Assembly: GCF_026651875.1 (NCBI RefSeq) | Contig: NZ_CP104067.1 | Location: 1,178,001 to 1,242,000, forward strand | Length of the DNA: 64,000 bases | From: Alicyclobacillus fastidiosus | GTDB lineage: Bacteria; Bacillota; Bacilli; Alicyclobacillales; Alicyclobacillaceae | Direction of reading: 5' to 3' | Shown here: positions 51,960 to 63,549 of the stretch, piece by piece | Numbering within the stretch: position 1 is the first letter of the stretch | Layout of the letters: every line of letters starts with the position of its first letter | The notes under the pieces: model-generated | Database searches by the model: none | What the model was told of the DNA's origin: nothing | The model's input: the letters and a program-made list of their open reading frames with translations, nothing else | Program-made: the position numbers and the translations under genes

Positions 51960-53135
51960 GTGACCCGAACTGCGGACCCTGCGTACATGAAGGAAATCAA
52001 CAAGTCCATCGTCATCAACAAAATTCGGTTTCACAGCCCGATATCGAGAACGCAAATCTCGGTTGATACGGGGCTGAACAAGGCGACGGTGTCTGCCTTG
52101 ATCGACGAACTGCTGCAGGAAGGCCTCGTCTTGGAGATCGGGCAGGGGCAATCGCGAGTCGGCCGTCGCCCGATCATGCTTCTGTTCAACGCAAAGGCAG
52201 GCAGCGTGCTCGGCGTCGAGCTCGGGGTGGAGTACGTGCGCATCGTCGTGACCGATTTGGCGGCGCAGGTACAAAACACGTACAACACGGTTTTGCCTGA
52301 CGGTGCGGATGCGACCGCCGTCATCGACACCGTCGTCACGTCGATTCAAGAAGCGATGGAGCAGGCACCTCCGTCGAAGTGTGGCGTGATTGGCATCGGG
52401 ATTGGCGTGCCCGGACTCGTCGACTATCGCAGAGGCATCGTCTTGAAGGCACCGCACCTGAATTGGGATAATATCCCGCTCAAGGCGATGCTGGAGAGCC
52501 GTCTTCGCAAGCCGGTGTTTGTGGACAATGAGGCGAACGCAGGCGCGCTTGGCGAGAAGTTGTATGGCGCAGGCGCAAATGTCGCCGATCTCCTCTATGT
52601 AAGTGCGGGAACCGGTATCGGTACGGGGATTGTGATCGACAACGACCTCCTTCGCGGCGCGGACGGTATCGCCGGTGAATTTGGCCACATGAGCATCGAA
52701 GCCAACGGTGCGCAGTGCCCATGCGGCAATCAAGGCTGTTGGGAGATGTACGCCTCCGAGCGAGCGCTCGTGTCGACATACGAGAAGCTGGCCGGGAGTT
52801 CGTCTCGATTCGAGGACATTCTCAGTCGTTTGCCGGCGTCTGATCGAGCGGCGCTGCAGGCGTTCCAGTCAGTTGGGCAGTACCTCGGGGTCGGCATCTC
52901 CAATCTCATCAATGGATTGAATCCCTCGATGATCATCGTCGGCAACCGCTTGGCTCAAGGCGGTAAAGTGGTCGTAGACGGCATTTCTCAGAGCATCGCC
53001 AAACGCTGCTTTATCTCCCCCCATTCAAAAGTATCGGTTCAGGTCTCCGAGCTCGGGCGAGACGCTTGTCCTATCGGTTCCGCTGCGCTGGTCCTGCACG
53101 ACTTCTTCACGGGACCGAAGGCGGACGTGTCGTAA
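51960..53135 (+). CDS. ROK-family repressor (XylR-like)
   Basis: A 391-aa ROK regulator. N-terminal winged helix: INKIRFHSPISRTQISVDTG with recognition helix LNKATVSALIDELLQEGLVL. Sugar-kinase-like domain: VLGVELGVEYVRIVVTDLAA, IGIGIGVPGLVDYRRGIVLK, VDNEANAGALGEKLYG and the zinc motif CPCGNQGCWEMYASE. It likely represses the glycoside operon and is released by a sugar such as xylose or glucose. I take GTG 51960, ten bases after GAGGAG. Ends before a strong bidirectional terminator shared with the convergent lacZ-type gene. Confidence 0.9.
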   Translation: MTRTADPAYMKEINKSIVINKIRFHSPISRTQISVDTGLNKATVSALIDELLQEGLVLEIGQGQSRVGRRPIMLLFNAKAGSVLGVELGVEYVRIVVTDLAAQVQNTYNTVLPDGADATAVIDTVVTSIQEAMEQAPPSKCGVIGIGIGVPGLVDYRRGIVLKAPHLNWDNIPLKAMLESRLRKPVFVDNEANAGALGEKLYGAGANVADLLYVSAGTGIGTGIVIDNDLLRGADGIAGEFGHMSIEANGAQCPCGNQGCWEMYASERALVSTYEKLAGSSSRFEDILSRLPASDRAALQAFQSVGQYLGVGISNLINGLNPSMIIVGNRLAQGGKVVVDGISQSIAKRCFISPHSKVSVQVSELGRDACPIGSAALVLHDFFTGPKADVS

Positions 53136-53227
53136 CGAGCTGCCTTCGTGCCTCGTGTGGTCTCTTCTCAGGAGTCCCTCGACAACCGGCAACCAAGTGA
53201 GCCCCGCCACAAAGGGCCTCCCTCAGC

Positions 53228-53276
53228 AAAGGGCCAGTACGCTTCCCCGATGGTAGCGTGCTGGCCCTTTGTTGTC

Positions 53277-53277
<1 letters not shown>
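53228..53277. terminator. Bidirectional terminator (ROK / beta-galactosidase)
   Basis: AAAGGGCCAGTACGC and GCGTGCTGGCCCTTT form a long stem with one G-T pair, at the convergent gene ends. Confidence 0.9.
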
Positions 53278-56446
<3,169 letters not shown>

Positions 56447-56674
56447 AAATATGTCTATTCCGAATTTTGGGTGAACGAAGTGATATTATGGCCTGCACAC
56501 GGCAGCGACGCTATCTTACTGCGGCGACCAACTACACGAGTACACGAATTTCCAGTACGAACCAAAGTTGTTGCGCTGATCTATCGGCTTGTTGGAAAGC
56601 CTGGTCAAGGTACGGGGGTACCCAAAAGCCAAGTTTTGATTTCGGCGCCGCTCTGGCGAATCGTTTATCCGCAT
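56447..56674. other. Intergenic region, no supported gene
   Basis: No coding region here that I can support; short plus-strand open frames show no domain or ribosome binding site. Confidence 0.4.
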
Positions 56675-56720
56675 AACAGAGCCTCCGTCCACCTGGACAG
56701 TGGGTTCGGAGGCTGTTTCA
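56675..56720. terminator. Terminator-like hairpin
   Basis: AACAGAGCCTCCG and CGGAGGCTGTTT with an 18-base loop, downstream of the minus-strand transporter gene. Confidence 0.65.
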
Positions 56721-56804
56721 TCTAAACTTCAGGGCTGGGTAATTCAGCGCCATCTGTTGCGGAGTCCCCAGCGATGCAGCGCGCCTGGTGTCACCAATCG
56801 ATGC

Positions 56805-58025
56805 CTACAGCGTGCTCATCACAATACTCGCGATGATGATGGACGCGATGGTCACACTGGTAAAACCACCAACGAGCATGGGCGACAGAATCTCGTCGAA
56901 CAGGCGTTGGCGTTCGCTTTCGTCGCCGCTTTCGCTTCGGCTCACTTCCTCACAGATGAGGTAATCTCCGGGAAAGCCAAAGGTTGCAGTGAGGGCCACC
57001 GGAATGCCCTTGAGCGGATCCCATTTGAAAATCTTCGATCCGACGTACCCCCCCAGCAGCAAACCGATGATACCCAGTGCGATGATCAGCAAAATAGAGG
57101 GAAGGTAGCCGACAAACATCTTGACCGTGACCGTGTCCATGCTCGGCAGGATCAACATGATGAGGCCAACCATAGCCACGCCAAACGCGTTGGATCGCTC
57201 CAACATCTTCGGCTGGTAAAACCCAACTTTTGCCCCGACAAGGCCAATGACGAGACACCAGAGGCTGTAGTTGATTCCTGTGTACTGTCCCAGCACCGTG
57301 GCGAGTGCCCCGCCCACAAACAGGATAAACAGGGAGGTGACGTTGGTTTGATACTTCTTTGGAATAAGGGATTTGGCGACGGTGGCCCCCTCTGACTGGG
57401 ACGGGCTTGGCAAACTCGCCGCCCCCATCGACACGCCGAGCGCCGCCGCATTTCTCGTCTTGCCGGTGGCGAGATCGCCGCTGCGGAGTGTTTGCACGTA
57501 CTTTTTCGCATAGCGCCTTAGCAGATTGGCGGATAACGGCATCCCTACGAGGCTGTGGAACGCGAGCACGAGCGCAGGGAGTGCGACCAAACTGGTGAGG
57601 CCCAGTTGCTGCAACTTGGTCGATGTGACGAGAAAGGCGATGGTTCCGCCTACGGCCGGCCCTACGCCTGCTGCCGCCGTCTTGTAACCTAGGACCAGAC
57701 TGACGACGACGAGAATGAGTGAGGCCGCGATGACCAAGCCGATGAGGTTAATGCAGACGGCCCGCCACTGACGCCGAATCACTTTTATCGGGATGAGCGT
57801 GCCCATATGCACGATCAGTGGACAGACCATCAGTGATCCGACAGTTGGGAGCGTAGAGTTCTCGAGTAGGTTCTTTGGGAAAACGCCAAGCCACAAGAGG
57901 AGCAGATAACCGAGCAGCGCCACCAACAACATGGGCACTCTCGCCCTAGTCACAATTGAGACGATTTCGCTTACCGCGAGCAGGGCGAGGGCGATGACGG
58001 AAGATACGACCGGAACACTGAGCAC
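56805..58025 (-). CDS. Membrane transporter-like protein (symporter-like, 406 aa)
   Basis: A 406-aa protein with about 11 membrane helices (VSSVIALALLAVSEIVSIVT; LPTVGSLMVCPLIVHMG; AVGGTIAFLVTSTKLQQLGL). Gly-rich helix breaks recall GltS/DUF3100-type sodium-dependent carriers, though I cannot name the family with certainty. It is divergent from an amidohydrolase and an M20 peptidase gene, so it probably imports the compound they hydrolyse, perhaps an acylated amino acid or peptide. A large inverted repeat lies between the divergent genes. Confidence 0.65.
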   Translation of the reverse strand: MLSVPVVSSVIALALLAVSEIVSIVTRARVPMLLVALLGYLLLLWLGVFPKNLLENSTLPTVGSLMVCPLIVHMGTLIPIKVIRRQWRAVCINLIGLVIAASLILVVVSLVLGYKTAAAGVGPAVGGTIAFLVTSTKLQQLGLTSLVALPALVLAFHSLVGMPLSANLLRRYAKKYVQTLRSGDLATGKTRNAAALGVSMGAASLPSPSQSEGATVAKSLIPKKYQTNVTSLFILFVGGALATVLGQYTGINYSLWCLVIGLVGAKVGFYQPKMLERSNAFGVAMVGLIMLILPSMDTVTVKMFVGYLPSILLIIALGIIGLLLGGYVGSKIFKWDPLKGIPVALTATFGFPGDYLICEEVSRSESGDESERQRLFDEILSPMLVGGFTSVTIASIIIASIVMSTL

Positions 58026-58047
58026 CTACAATAACCTCCCCGAATCA

Positions 58048-58162
58048 GGATTCCAATAGATACCGAGTAAAGAAATGGTAGATATTTCGCGCCAGTAAGG
58101 GCTTGTGCCATGTCTATGACAGGGTGTCTCACTGTATGCGGCAGCAATATCTACCTAATTGG
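58048..58162. promoter_or_regulatory. Large inverted repeat between divergent operons
   Basis: GGTAGATATT (58077-58086) and AATATCTACC (58146-58155) are perfect 10-bp inverted arms. Each is accompanied by a GATTCCAAT-type motif in matching orientation (58048- and 58157- regions). Position between the divergent transporter and amidohydrolase genes suggests paired operator sites. Confidence 0.5.
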
Positions 58163-58270
58163 AATCGTGGAACACTAGCTGTCATAGGATTTTTTTAGGT
58201 AAGGTAGACTCTGCGCAGATGTGTCACGGTCTCTTCATGCCTATGAGCTACGAACATTGGAGGCGGGTAG

Positions 58271-59515
58271 TTGGTGACCACTTTATTGATCAAGAACACG
58301 ACGCTAATCGATGGCACGGGGGGCGACGCTCAGGAAGGCGTCACAATTGTCGTGCGGGGTGAGCGGATCGAACAAATCGCGCCGTCGCAACGCGCGATAG
58401 CTTTCGAGGACGACACGACGGTGATCGACGCGAGGGGCAAGTACGTTCTGCCAGGACTCATCGATACACATGTGCACATGATGATGGAGATCTCCAATCT
58501 GGCAAAACGCTTGAGTGACCCGTTCTCCCTTCGTTTCTACCAAGCGGCTGCGTATATGCGCCGCACCATCGACGCTGGAATCACGAGCGTTCGCGACGCG
58601 GGGGGCGCGGACCTCGGTGTCAAAACGGCCGTCGAACAGGGACTCGCTATCGGACCAAGGATGCAGATTAGCATCACGCCGCTCACCATCACCGGCGGCC
58701 ACGGGGACTCGTGGACGCTGTCGGGCATCGACTTGAACCTCGGCGGTTACCCGGGAAATCCAGATGGCATCTGCGACGGGGTGGAAGCGGTCCGTAAGAA
58801 AGTCCGCGAGGTTCTTCGCGCGGGGGCGGACATCATCAAGGTCCACGCCACAGGGGGCGTCCTCAGTCCGACGGACCATCCGGAATTCACGCAATTCTCA
58901 CTCGACGAACTGAAGGTGATGGTGGAAGAGGCGAACTTCCGCAAGGGCGTCAAGGTCATGGCCCACGCGCAAGGCGCACAAGGGGTGAAGAACGCCATTC
59001 GGGCCGGCATTCACTCCATCGAGCACGGAATTTTCCTCGATGACGAAGCGATTGAGTTGATGCTTGAACACGGCACCTACCTCGTCCCAACGCTTCTCGC
59101 CCCGGTGGCTGTCCTCGAAGCGGCAGAGAACAGTGACGCGATGCCTGAGTACGGCGTGCGCAAATGTCGGGAGGTCGTCGAGTTCCACAAAGAGAGCATC
59201 GCCAAGGCCTACGAGGCGGGCGTTCGCATTGCGATGGGCACCGACGCGGGCGTGATGGCCCACGGGACGAACCTGCGTGAACTTGGCCTGATGTGCGACA
59301 TCGGGATGTCGCCGATGGAGGCCATCGTCGCGACGACCAAGACGGCTGCAGCGTGTCTGGGGTGGGACGAGACCTTGGGGACCGTGGAACCTGGGAAACT
59401 CGCGGACATCGTCATCTCCAACACCAACCCGCTCACGGATATCCGCTCGCTCGAAAACAAAGACAACATTGTCACCGTCATTCAAGGCGGCAAAATCCTT
59501 AAGGATATCCGCTAA
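58271..59515 (+). CDS. Metal-dependent amidohydrolase (imidazolonepropionase/prolidase-like)
   Basis: A 414-aa amidohydrolase-superfamily enzyme: metal motif HxH in LPGLIDTHVHMMMEISNL, the likely carboxylated Lys in ADIIKVHATGGVLSP, His residues in KVMAHAQGAQG and HSIEHGIFLDD, and the last Asp in AMGTDAGVMAHG. Related proteins hydrolyse Xaa-Pro dipeptides, N-acyl amino acids or cyclic amides. Start TTG 58271 (GGAGG seven bases upstream) or GTG 58274. Followed by an M20 peptidase gene, 32 bases on, probably one operon. Confidence 0.88.
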   Translation: MVTTLLIKNTTLIDGTGGDAQEGVTIVVRGERIEQIAPSQRAIAFEDDTTVIDARGKYVLPGLIDTHVHMMMEISNLAKRLSDPFSLRFYQAAAYMRRTIDAGITSVRDAGGADLGVKTAVEQGLAIGPRMQISITPLTITGGHGDSWTLSGIDLNLGGYPGNPDGICDGVEAVRKKVREVLRAGADIIKVHATGGVLSPTDHPEFTQFSLDELKVMVEEANFRKGVKVMAHAQGAQGVKNAIRAGIHSIEHGIFLDDEAIELMLEHGTYLVPTLLAPVAVLEAAENSDAMPEYGVRKCREVVEFHKESIAKAYEAGVRIAMGTDAGVMAHGTNLRELGLMCDIGMSPMEAIVATTKTAAACLGWDETLGTVEPGKLADIVISNTNPLTDIRSLENKDNIVTVIQGGKILKDIR

Positions 59516-59547
59516 GCATCCTCATCTTACCTACTGGAGGGATACCT

Positions 59548-60735
59548 ATGACCACCACCATTACCCAGCATGACATCTCGCGACTGGTCGACGAAGTGAC
59601 GGCGGACGTGATTGCCTGGCGACGTCACCTTCACAGACACCCTGAGTTGTCATTCGAGGAGACGAACACATCGCAGTACGTGTATGACACACTCGCATCT
59701 TTTGGCGGCCTCGAGATCTCGCGGCCGACGAAGACCAGCGTCGTCGCGCGTCTCTTCGGGAACAAGCCCGGCAAGACGCTCGCAATTCGCGCAGATATGG
59801 ATGCATTGCCCATCACCGAAGAGACTTCGTTCGAATTTGCCTCCGAGAATCCAGGCGTTATGCACGCCTGTGGCCACGACGGGCACACGGCGATGTTGCT
59901 CGGAACCGCCAAGGTACTTGTCCGGCTGAAGGAGCATATCGAAGGGGAGGTCCGTTTTCTCTTTCAGCACGCCGAGGAATTGTTTCCGGGTGGCGCCAAG
60001 CAAATGGTGGAGGCAGGCGTCATGGACGGCGTCAATCTGGTCATCGGCATCCACCTGCGATCAAACGACGAACCTGGCCGGATCGGCGTAAAAGCGGGCC
60101 CTGTGAACGCCGCACCCGACACGTTCCGGGCGACCATCATTGGCAGTGGAGGGCATGCGGCATATCCACACACTACCGTTGACAGCGTGGCGATTGCGGC
60201 GCAAGCCATCACCAATTTGCAGCACGTCGTCTCACGCAATACGGACCCACTCGATCCGCTCGTCCTCTCGGTTACCCAGATCTTCGGCGGCACTGCGGAC
60301 AACGTCATTCCTGGATCTTGCGAATTTCGCGGAACGGTCCGCAGTTACAATCCAGCCCTCCGTCAGTCCACGCCCGAACTCATGGAGCGCGTGATTCGGG
60401 GGGTCACTGAGGCTCATGGGGCGTCCTATGAGTTCGAGTACGTCCATGGATACGCACCGGTTATCAACGACGAGCGCGTGACACAGTTGGTCAGAGAGCT
60501 GCTGACGGATGTGTTCAGCGAAGAAGTGGTCGTCGACGGTACACCGACGATGGGCGGCGAGGACTTTTCCGCGTTTCAAACAGAGGCCCCGGGGACGTTC
60601 TTCACAGTTGGCGCTGGCTACGGTCCGGCAGATACCTGGTATCCACACCATCACCCGAAGTTCGCGATTGACGAAGCAGCGCTTCCGGTCGGCGTCAAAT
60701 CGTTTGTCCATCTCGCATTTAAGTTGCTCATTTGA
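59548..60735 (+). CDS. M20 family amidohydrolase (N-acyl-amino-acid hydrolase type)
   Basis: A 395-aa M20D metallopeptidase: WRRHLHRHPELSFEETNTSQ, IRADMDALPITEETSFEFAS, the metal site VMHACGHDGHTAML, FLFQHAEELFPGGAKQMV with the general-base Glu, the dimerisation domain (GSGGHAAYPHTTVDSVAIA) and PTMGGEDFSAF near the end. It removes acyl groups from amino acids such as hippurate or N-acetyl amino acids. ATG 59548 follows TGGAGGG. With the amidohydrolase and divergent transporter it forms a small uptake and hydrolysis module. Confidence 0.92.
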   Translation: MTTTITQHDISRLVDEVTADVIAWRRHLHRHPELSFEETNTSQYVYDTLASFGGLEISRPTKTSVVARLFGNKPGKTLAIRADMDALPITEETSFEFASENPGVMHACGHDGHTAMLLGTAKVLVRLKEHIEGEVRFLFQHAEELFPGGAKQMVEAGVMDGVNLVIGIHLRSNDEPGRIGVKAGPVNAAPDTFRATIIGSGGHAAYPHTTVDSVAIAAQAITNLQHVVSRNTDPLDPLVLSVTQIFGGTADNVIPGSCEFRGTVRSYNPALRQSTPELMERVIRGVTEAHGASYEFEYVHGYAPVINDERVTQLVRELLTDVFSEEVVVDGTPTMGGEDFSAFQTEAPGTFFTVGAGYGPADTWYPHHHPKFAIDEAALPVGVKSFVHLAFKLLI

Positions 60736-60843
60736 ATATCATGGGCCTGGGTCACGGTGTCGCACTGGTCGTTTTTGGCATACATACGCAAGGCGTGCGC
60801 AGAACGGTGCGGCATCCGTCCGTGTAATCCAGTACGGTCTTTC

Positions 60844-60852
60844 CATACGATA
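60844..60852 (+). promoter_or_regulatory. Sigma-K-like -10 element before the YjcZ-like gene
   Basis: CATACGATA matches the mother-cell sigma-K -10 consensus CATAnnnTA, 31 bases before the ATG. A convincing -35 (AC-containing) is not clear. Consistent with spore expression of the downstream gene; inferred only. Confidence 0.35.
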
Positions 60853-60882
60853 CACCATCCTGAAGCAATGGAGGCGTTTCGC

Positions 60883-61026
60883 ATGGGTACATTCGGTGGA
60901 TATACGCAGTGGGCAGTTGTATTCCTGATCATCTTCGTTCTGTTCTTCCTGTTGGTTCCGGCTTACGGCGCAGTTTCGACGAGTTGCAGTTGTGGAACAG
61001 GTGCCGGTGCGTACGGCGTATACTAA
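60883..61026 (+). CDS. YjcZ-like small spore membrane peptide
   Basis: A 47-aa peptide: MGTFGGYTQWAVVFLIIFVL FFLLVPAYGA then STSCSCGTGAGAYGVY. A Gly/Tyr-rich start followed by one hydrophobic helix is the plan of the YjcZ family of sporulation proteins in Bacillales. The tail is unusual, with CSCG and Gly/Tyr residues. GGAGG lies eight bases before ATG 60883. A sigma-K-like -10 lies upstream and a terminator directly after the stop. Confidence 0.75.
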   Translation: MGTFGGYTQWAVVFLIIFVLFFLLVPAYGAVSTSCSCGTGAGAYGVY

Positions 61027-61040
61027 TTTGAGAAGCAGAT

Positions 61041-61070
61041 GGCCACACGTCGCCGTGTGGCCTCTCTTTG
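61041..61070 (+). terminator. Terminator after YjcZ-like gene
   Basis: GGCCACACG, TCGC loop, CGTGTGGCC, then TCTCTTTG. Confidence 0.8.
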
Positions 61071-61252
61071 TGTGGACAGGCCCTTTAACGTCGTGGCTCC
61101 ATTTCAGGTTCCTCGACTGTGTGGCGATGCTCGAACCTCACCCTGGTTTCCGAATCCGTCGCCCCAACGTTGCAAGCCTTGGCGTCAGAACACACCGATA
61201 TCGCGTTTTTCGATTGTTTTTACAAAAGCCATCCTTCATCTTCGAATGGTCA

Positions 61253-61281
61253 TTGTCCCAGATGATAGTTTGCTATATGAT
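61253..61281 (+). promoter_or_regulatory. Promoter of the repetitive coiled-coil gene
   Basis: TTGTCC, 17 bases, TATGAT, 22 bases before the start codon region; GGAGGTGAG follows as ribosome binding site. Confidence 0.6.
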
Positions 61282-61303
61282 TTCGAAAAATGGAGGTGAG
61301 AAT

Positions 61304-62302
61304 GTGTTGGATACAGAATTGAGGAGCTTTCTCGAGACCTTCCAATCCGAAATGAGACAAGGTTTTGTCAGGGTCGACGACCGCTTCGAGCAGATAGACT
61401 GGCGGTTTGACCAGATGGATGCACGCCTGGACCAGGTGGATGCACGCCTGAACCAGATGGATACACGCCTGGACCAGATGGATGCGCGGTTTGACCAGGT
61501 GGATGCACGCCTGGAGCAGATGGATGTGCGCTTGGACCAGATGGATGCGCGCCTGGAGCAGATGGATGCACGCCTGGGTCAGATGGATGCACGCCTGGAG
61601 CAGATGGATGCGCGCTTGGGTCAGATGGATGCACGCCTGGGTCAGATGGATGCACGCCTGGACCAGGTGGATGCACGGTTTGACCAGGTGGACGCTCGCT
61701 TTGACCAGATGGATGTACGGTTTGACCAGGGGGATGCACGGTTTGACCAGGTGGATTCACGGTTTGACCAAGTGGATGCACGGTTTGACCAGATGGATGT
61801 ACGGTTTGACCAGGTGGATGCACGGTTTGACCAGGTGGATTCACGGTTTGACCAGGTGGATGCACGGTTTGACCAGATGGATGTACGGTTTGACCAGGTG
61901 GATGCACGGTTTGACCAGGTGGATGCACGGTTTGACCAGGTGGATGTACGGTTTGACCAGATGGATGTACGGTTTGACCAGGTGGATGCACGGTTTGACC
62001 AGGTGGATGCACGGTTTGACCAGGTGGATGTACGGTTTGACCAGGTGGATGCACGCCTGGACCAGGTGGACGCTCGCTTCGAGCAGATAGACCGCCGGTT
62101 TGACCAAGTGGACGAGCGTTTCGTTCGGCTTGAGGGCAAACTTGATCTGATCTATGAGGAGCTCGGAGCGGTGAAGGAGCAGATCACCGTGATCGAACGG
62201 ACCGTGGTGCGGCTCGACAAATGGGCGGACTTCACTGCCGAACAATTGGGCAAGCATGAGAAGGAACTCTACCTGTTAAAAAATCTGAAGTATGACGCGT
62301 GA
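61304..62302 (+). CDS. Coiled-coil protein of 35 tandem heptads
   Basis: A 332-aa protein. Residues ~1-26 form a unique head (LDTELRSFLETFQSEMRQGF), residues ~27-271 are 35 copies of a 7-residue unit with consensus RFDQVDA (variants RLEQMDA, RLGQMDA, RFDQMDV), and the C-terminal ~60 residues are a unique helical tail (LDLIYEELGAVKEQITVIER). F/L at one position and V/M at another per unit fit a heptad coiled coil, so a long rod about 36 nm is expected if it folds as one helix. Start GTG 61304 follows GGAGG by seven bases. No signal peptide. Function unknown; phage-tail or spacer-like roles are possible. Confidence 0.8.
   Translation: MLDTELRSFLETFQSEMRQGFVRVDDRFEQIDWRFDQMDARLDQVDARLNQMDTRLDQMDARFDQVDARLEQMDVRLDQMDARLEQMDARLGQMDARLEQMDARLGQMDARLGQMDARLDQVDARFDQVDARFDQMDVRFDQGDARFDQVDSRFDQVDARFDQMDVRFDQVDARFDQVDSRFDQVDARFDQMDVRFDQVDARFDQVDARFDQVDVRFDQMDVRFDQVDARFDQVDARFDQVDVRFDQVDARLDQVDARFEQIDRRFDQVDERFVRLEGKLDLIYEELGAVKEQITVIERTVVRLDKWADFTAEQLGKHEKELYLLKNLKYDA
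61382..62116 (+). repeat. Tandem array of 35 x 21-bp units
   Basis: Consensus unit cggtttgaccaggtggatgca, 21 bp, in phase with the codons. Units 15-26 show a higher-order period of four units (84 bp) in the order VDA, MDV, VDA/GDA, VDS, pointing to recent block duplication. Several other frames on both strands stay open through the array only because the unit length is a multiple of three. Confidence 0.95.
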
Positions 62303-62660
62303 TCGCAGGCACTAGGACATCCTCCACGCCAGTTTTCGACTGAGCGGCCTCCTGGCTATGAAGCGCAACTTGTCGACACGGCTGCTCTATCCCTTTCTTC
62401 CATCCCGCTCCGTTCCCACGCAACACGTAGCGAGGCGCATCGCGCGCGATATGTCTTATCCACCGAAACTTCTAAATTCAAAATGTTTCCAATTAACTTC
62501 ACTTAACCAGTAACGAACTGTATAAGGTACCATGCACCGCATGTTTCTATCTCCGCCCTTCTATCTACACTGTCGCACTGATAGCCAAGTCCTCATTCGT
62601 GTCCATTCATTCCTCGCTCCCATCGGACGACCCAGCATCGAGACAGTATGCAAACAAACG
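62303..62660. other. Intergenic region, no supported gene
   Basis: About 360 bases between the repetitive gene and the regulator promoter. No gene or RNA is recognised. Confidence 0.4.
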
Positions 62661-62663
62661 GTA

Positions 62664-62725
62664 TTGACAAACCGCCCACCCGCGTACCATACTATATTCA
62701 GAATCCGATTTCAGAAATCGATTTC
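62664..62725 (+). promoter_or_regulatory. Promoter and dyad operator of the LacI/DeoR-type regulator
   Basis: TTGACA (62664-62669) with CATACT/TACTAT 18-20 bases on. Just downstream are overlapping dyads CGATTTCAGAAATCG (62706-62720) and GAAATCGATTTC (62714-62725), likely autoregulatory operators. Confidence 0.55.
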
Positions 62726-62776
62726 ACAGAAATATAAACGTAGGGCAGTGATTTCTTACAGAGGGGCGTATGACTC

Positions 62777-63535
62777 GTGGTTAAGGTGAAAGATGTGGCT
62801 AAGGCCGCGGGTACGTCGCCCGCAACCGTTTCGCGCGTACTCAATGGCGTTTCTACCGTGAATCCAGAAATTGCGAATCGAGTTAGGCAAGCAATTCAGG
62901 ATTTAAATTATCACCCGAATGAAGCGGGGCGAAATTTGCGCCGTAAGACGGACAACCAGCTAGGGCCAGATTTTGAATTGCGAAGTCGCCACAACTGGGA
63001 AGCAAAACAGCGCATTGCGGTGAAGGCAGCTGAATTTATCAAGCCGTCGGATGTGGTGGTGCTGGATTCGGGATCGACGGTCGCTGGTATGGTTCCGTTT
63101 ATCGACGAAGGCACGTTGTTGTACACCAATTCACTCGCGATATTGCAACCGGCGGCTCGGCGAAATTTGCACGTCCATCTGGCACCGGGATTGTATATTC
63201 CGGAAATGGCGGCCGTGTTTGGTGAAGAGACAGAGGCGTACTTTCGAAATCGAAAGGCGACAAAATACTTCCTATCGAGCGCCCGCGTCGATGTCCGAAC
63301 AGGGCTTTGGAACGTCAATCACGTGACCTCAGCCGTGAAGCGGGCGGCCATCGAATGTGCGAACCAAGTGATTTTGATGGTTGACCACGATAAGTTTTGT
63401 GATTCCGGGCTCGCGGGTTACGCCTCTTTAAGTCAGGTCAATGTGCTGATTACAGATTATGTGCCGACGGAATTTCGGGAGCAGGTGATTGCGGCCGGCA
63501 TTGAGCTCATCGAGGTTGGGCAGTCGTCTAGTTAA
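62777..63535 (+). CDS. Chimeric regulator: LacI-type HTH plus DeoR-type sensor domain
   Basis: A 252-aa regulator. Residues 1-60 are a LacI-family headpiece: VKVKDVAKAAGTSPATVSRV, LNGVSTVNPEIANRVRQAIQ and the hinge YHPNEAGRNLRRKT. From about residue 72 the sequence is the DeoR C-terminal sugar-phosphate sensor (NagB-like fold): KQRIAVKAAEFIKPSDVVVL, DSGSTVAGMV, ELVYTNS-like LLYTNSLAILQPAA and CANQVILMVDHDKF. The LacI periplasmic-binding-like domain is absent. It lies 14 bases before a four-carbon acid sugar kinase gene and probably controls it, sensing a phosphorylated C4 intermediate. GTG 62777 follows AGAGGGG. Confidence 0.85.
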   Translation: MVKVKDVAKAAGTSPATVSRVLNGVSTVNPEIANRVRQAIQDLNYHPNEAGRNLRRKTDNQLGPDFELRSRHNWEAKQRIAVKAAEFIKPSDVVVLDSGSTVAGMVPFIDEGTLLYTNSLAILQPAARRNLHVHLAPGLYIPEMAAVFGEETEAYFRNRKATKYFLSSARVDVRTGLWNVNHVTSAVKRAAIECANQVILMVDHDKFCDSGLAGYASLSQVNVLITDYVPTEFREQVIAAGIELIEVGQSSS

Positions 63536-63549
63536 AGGAGGTGGGTGCG

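Noticed and set aside
61382..62116. CRISPR array
   Set aside because: Units are 21 bp head-to-tail with no unique spacers, and lie in a coding frame.
61368..62257. Long open frames on other frames and strands through the tandem array (e.g. a 228-aa HPPGQTV repeat protein on the minus strand)
   Set aside because: The 21-bp period keeps any stop-free frame open; only the plus-strand frame has a promoter, ribosome binding site and unique ends.
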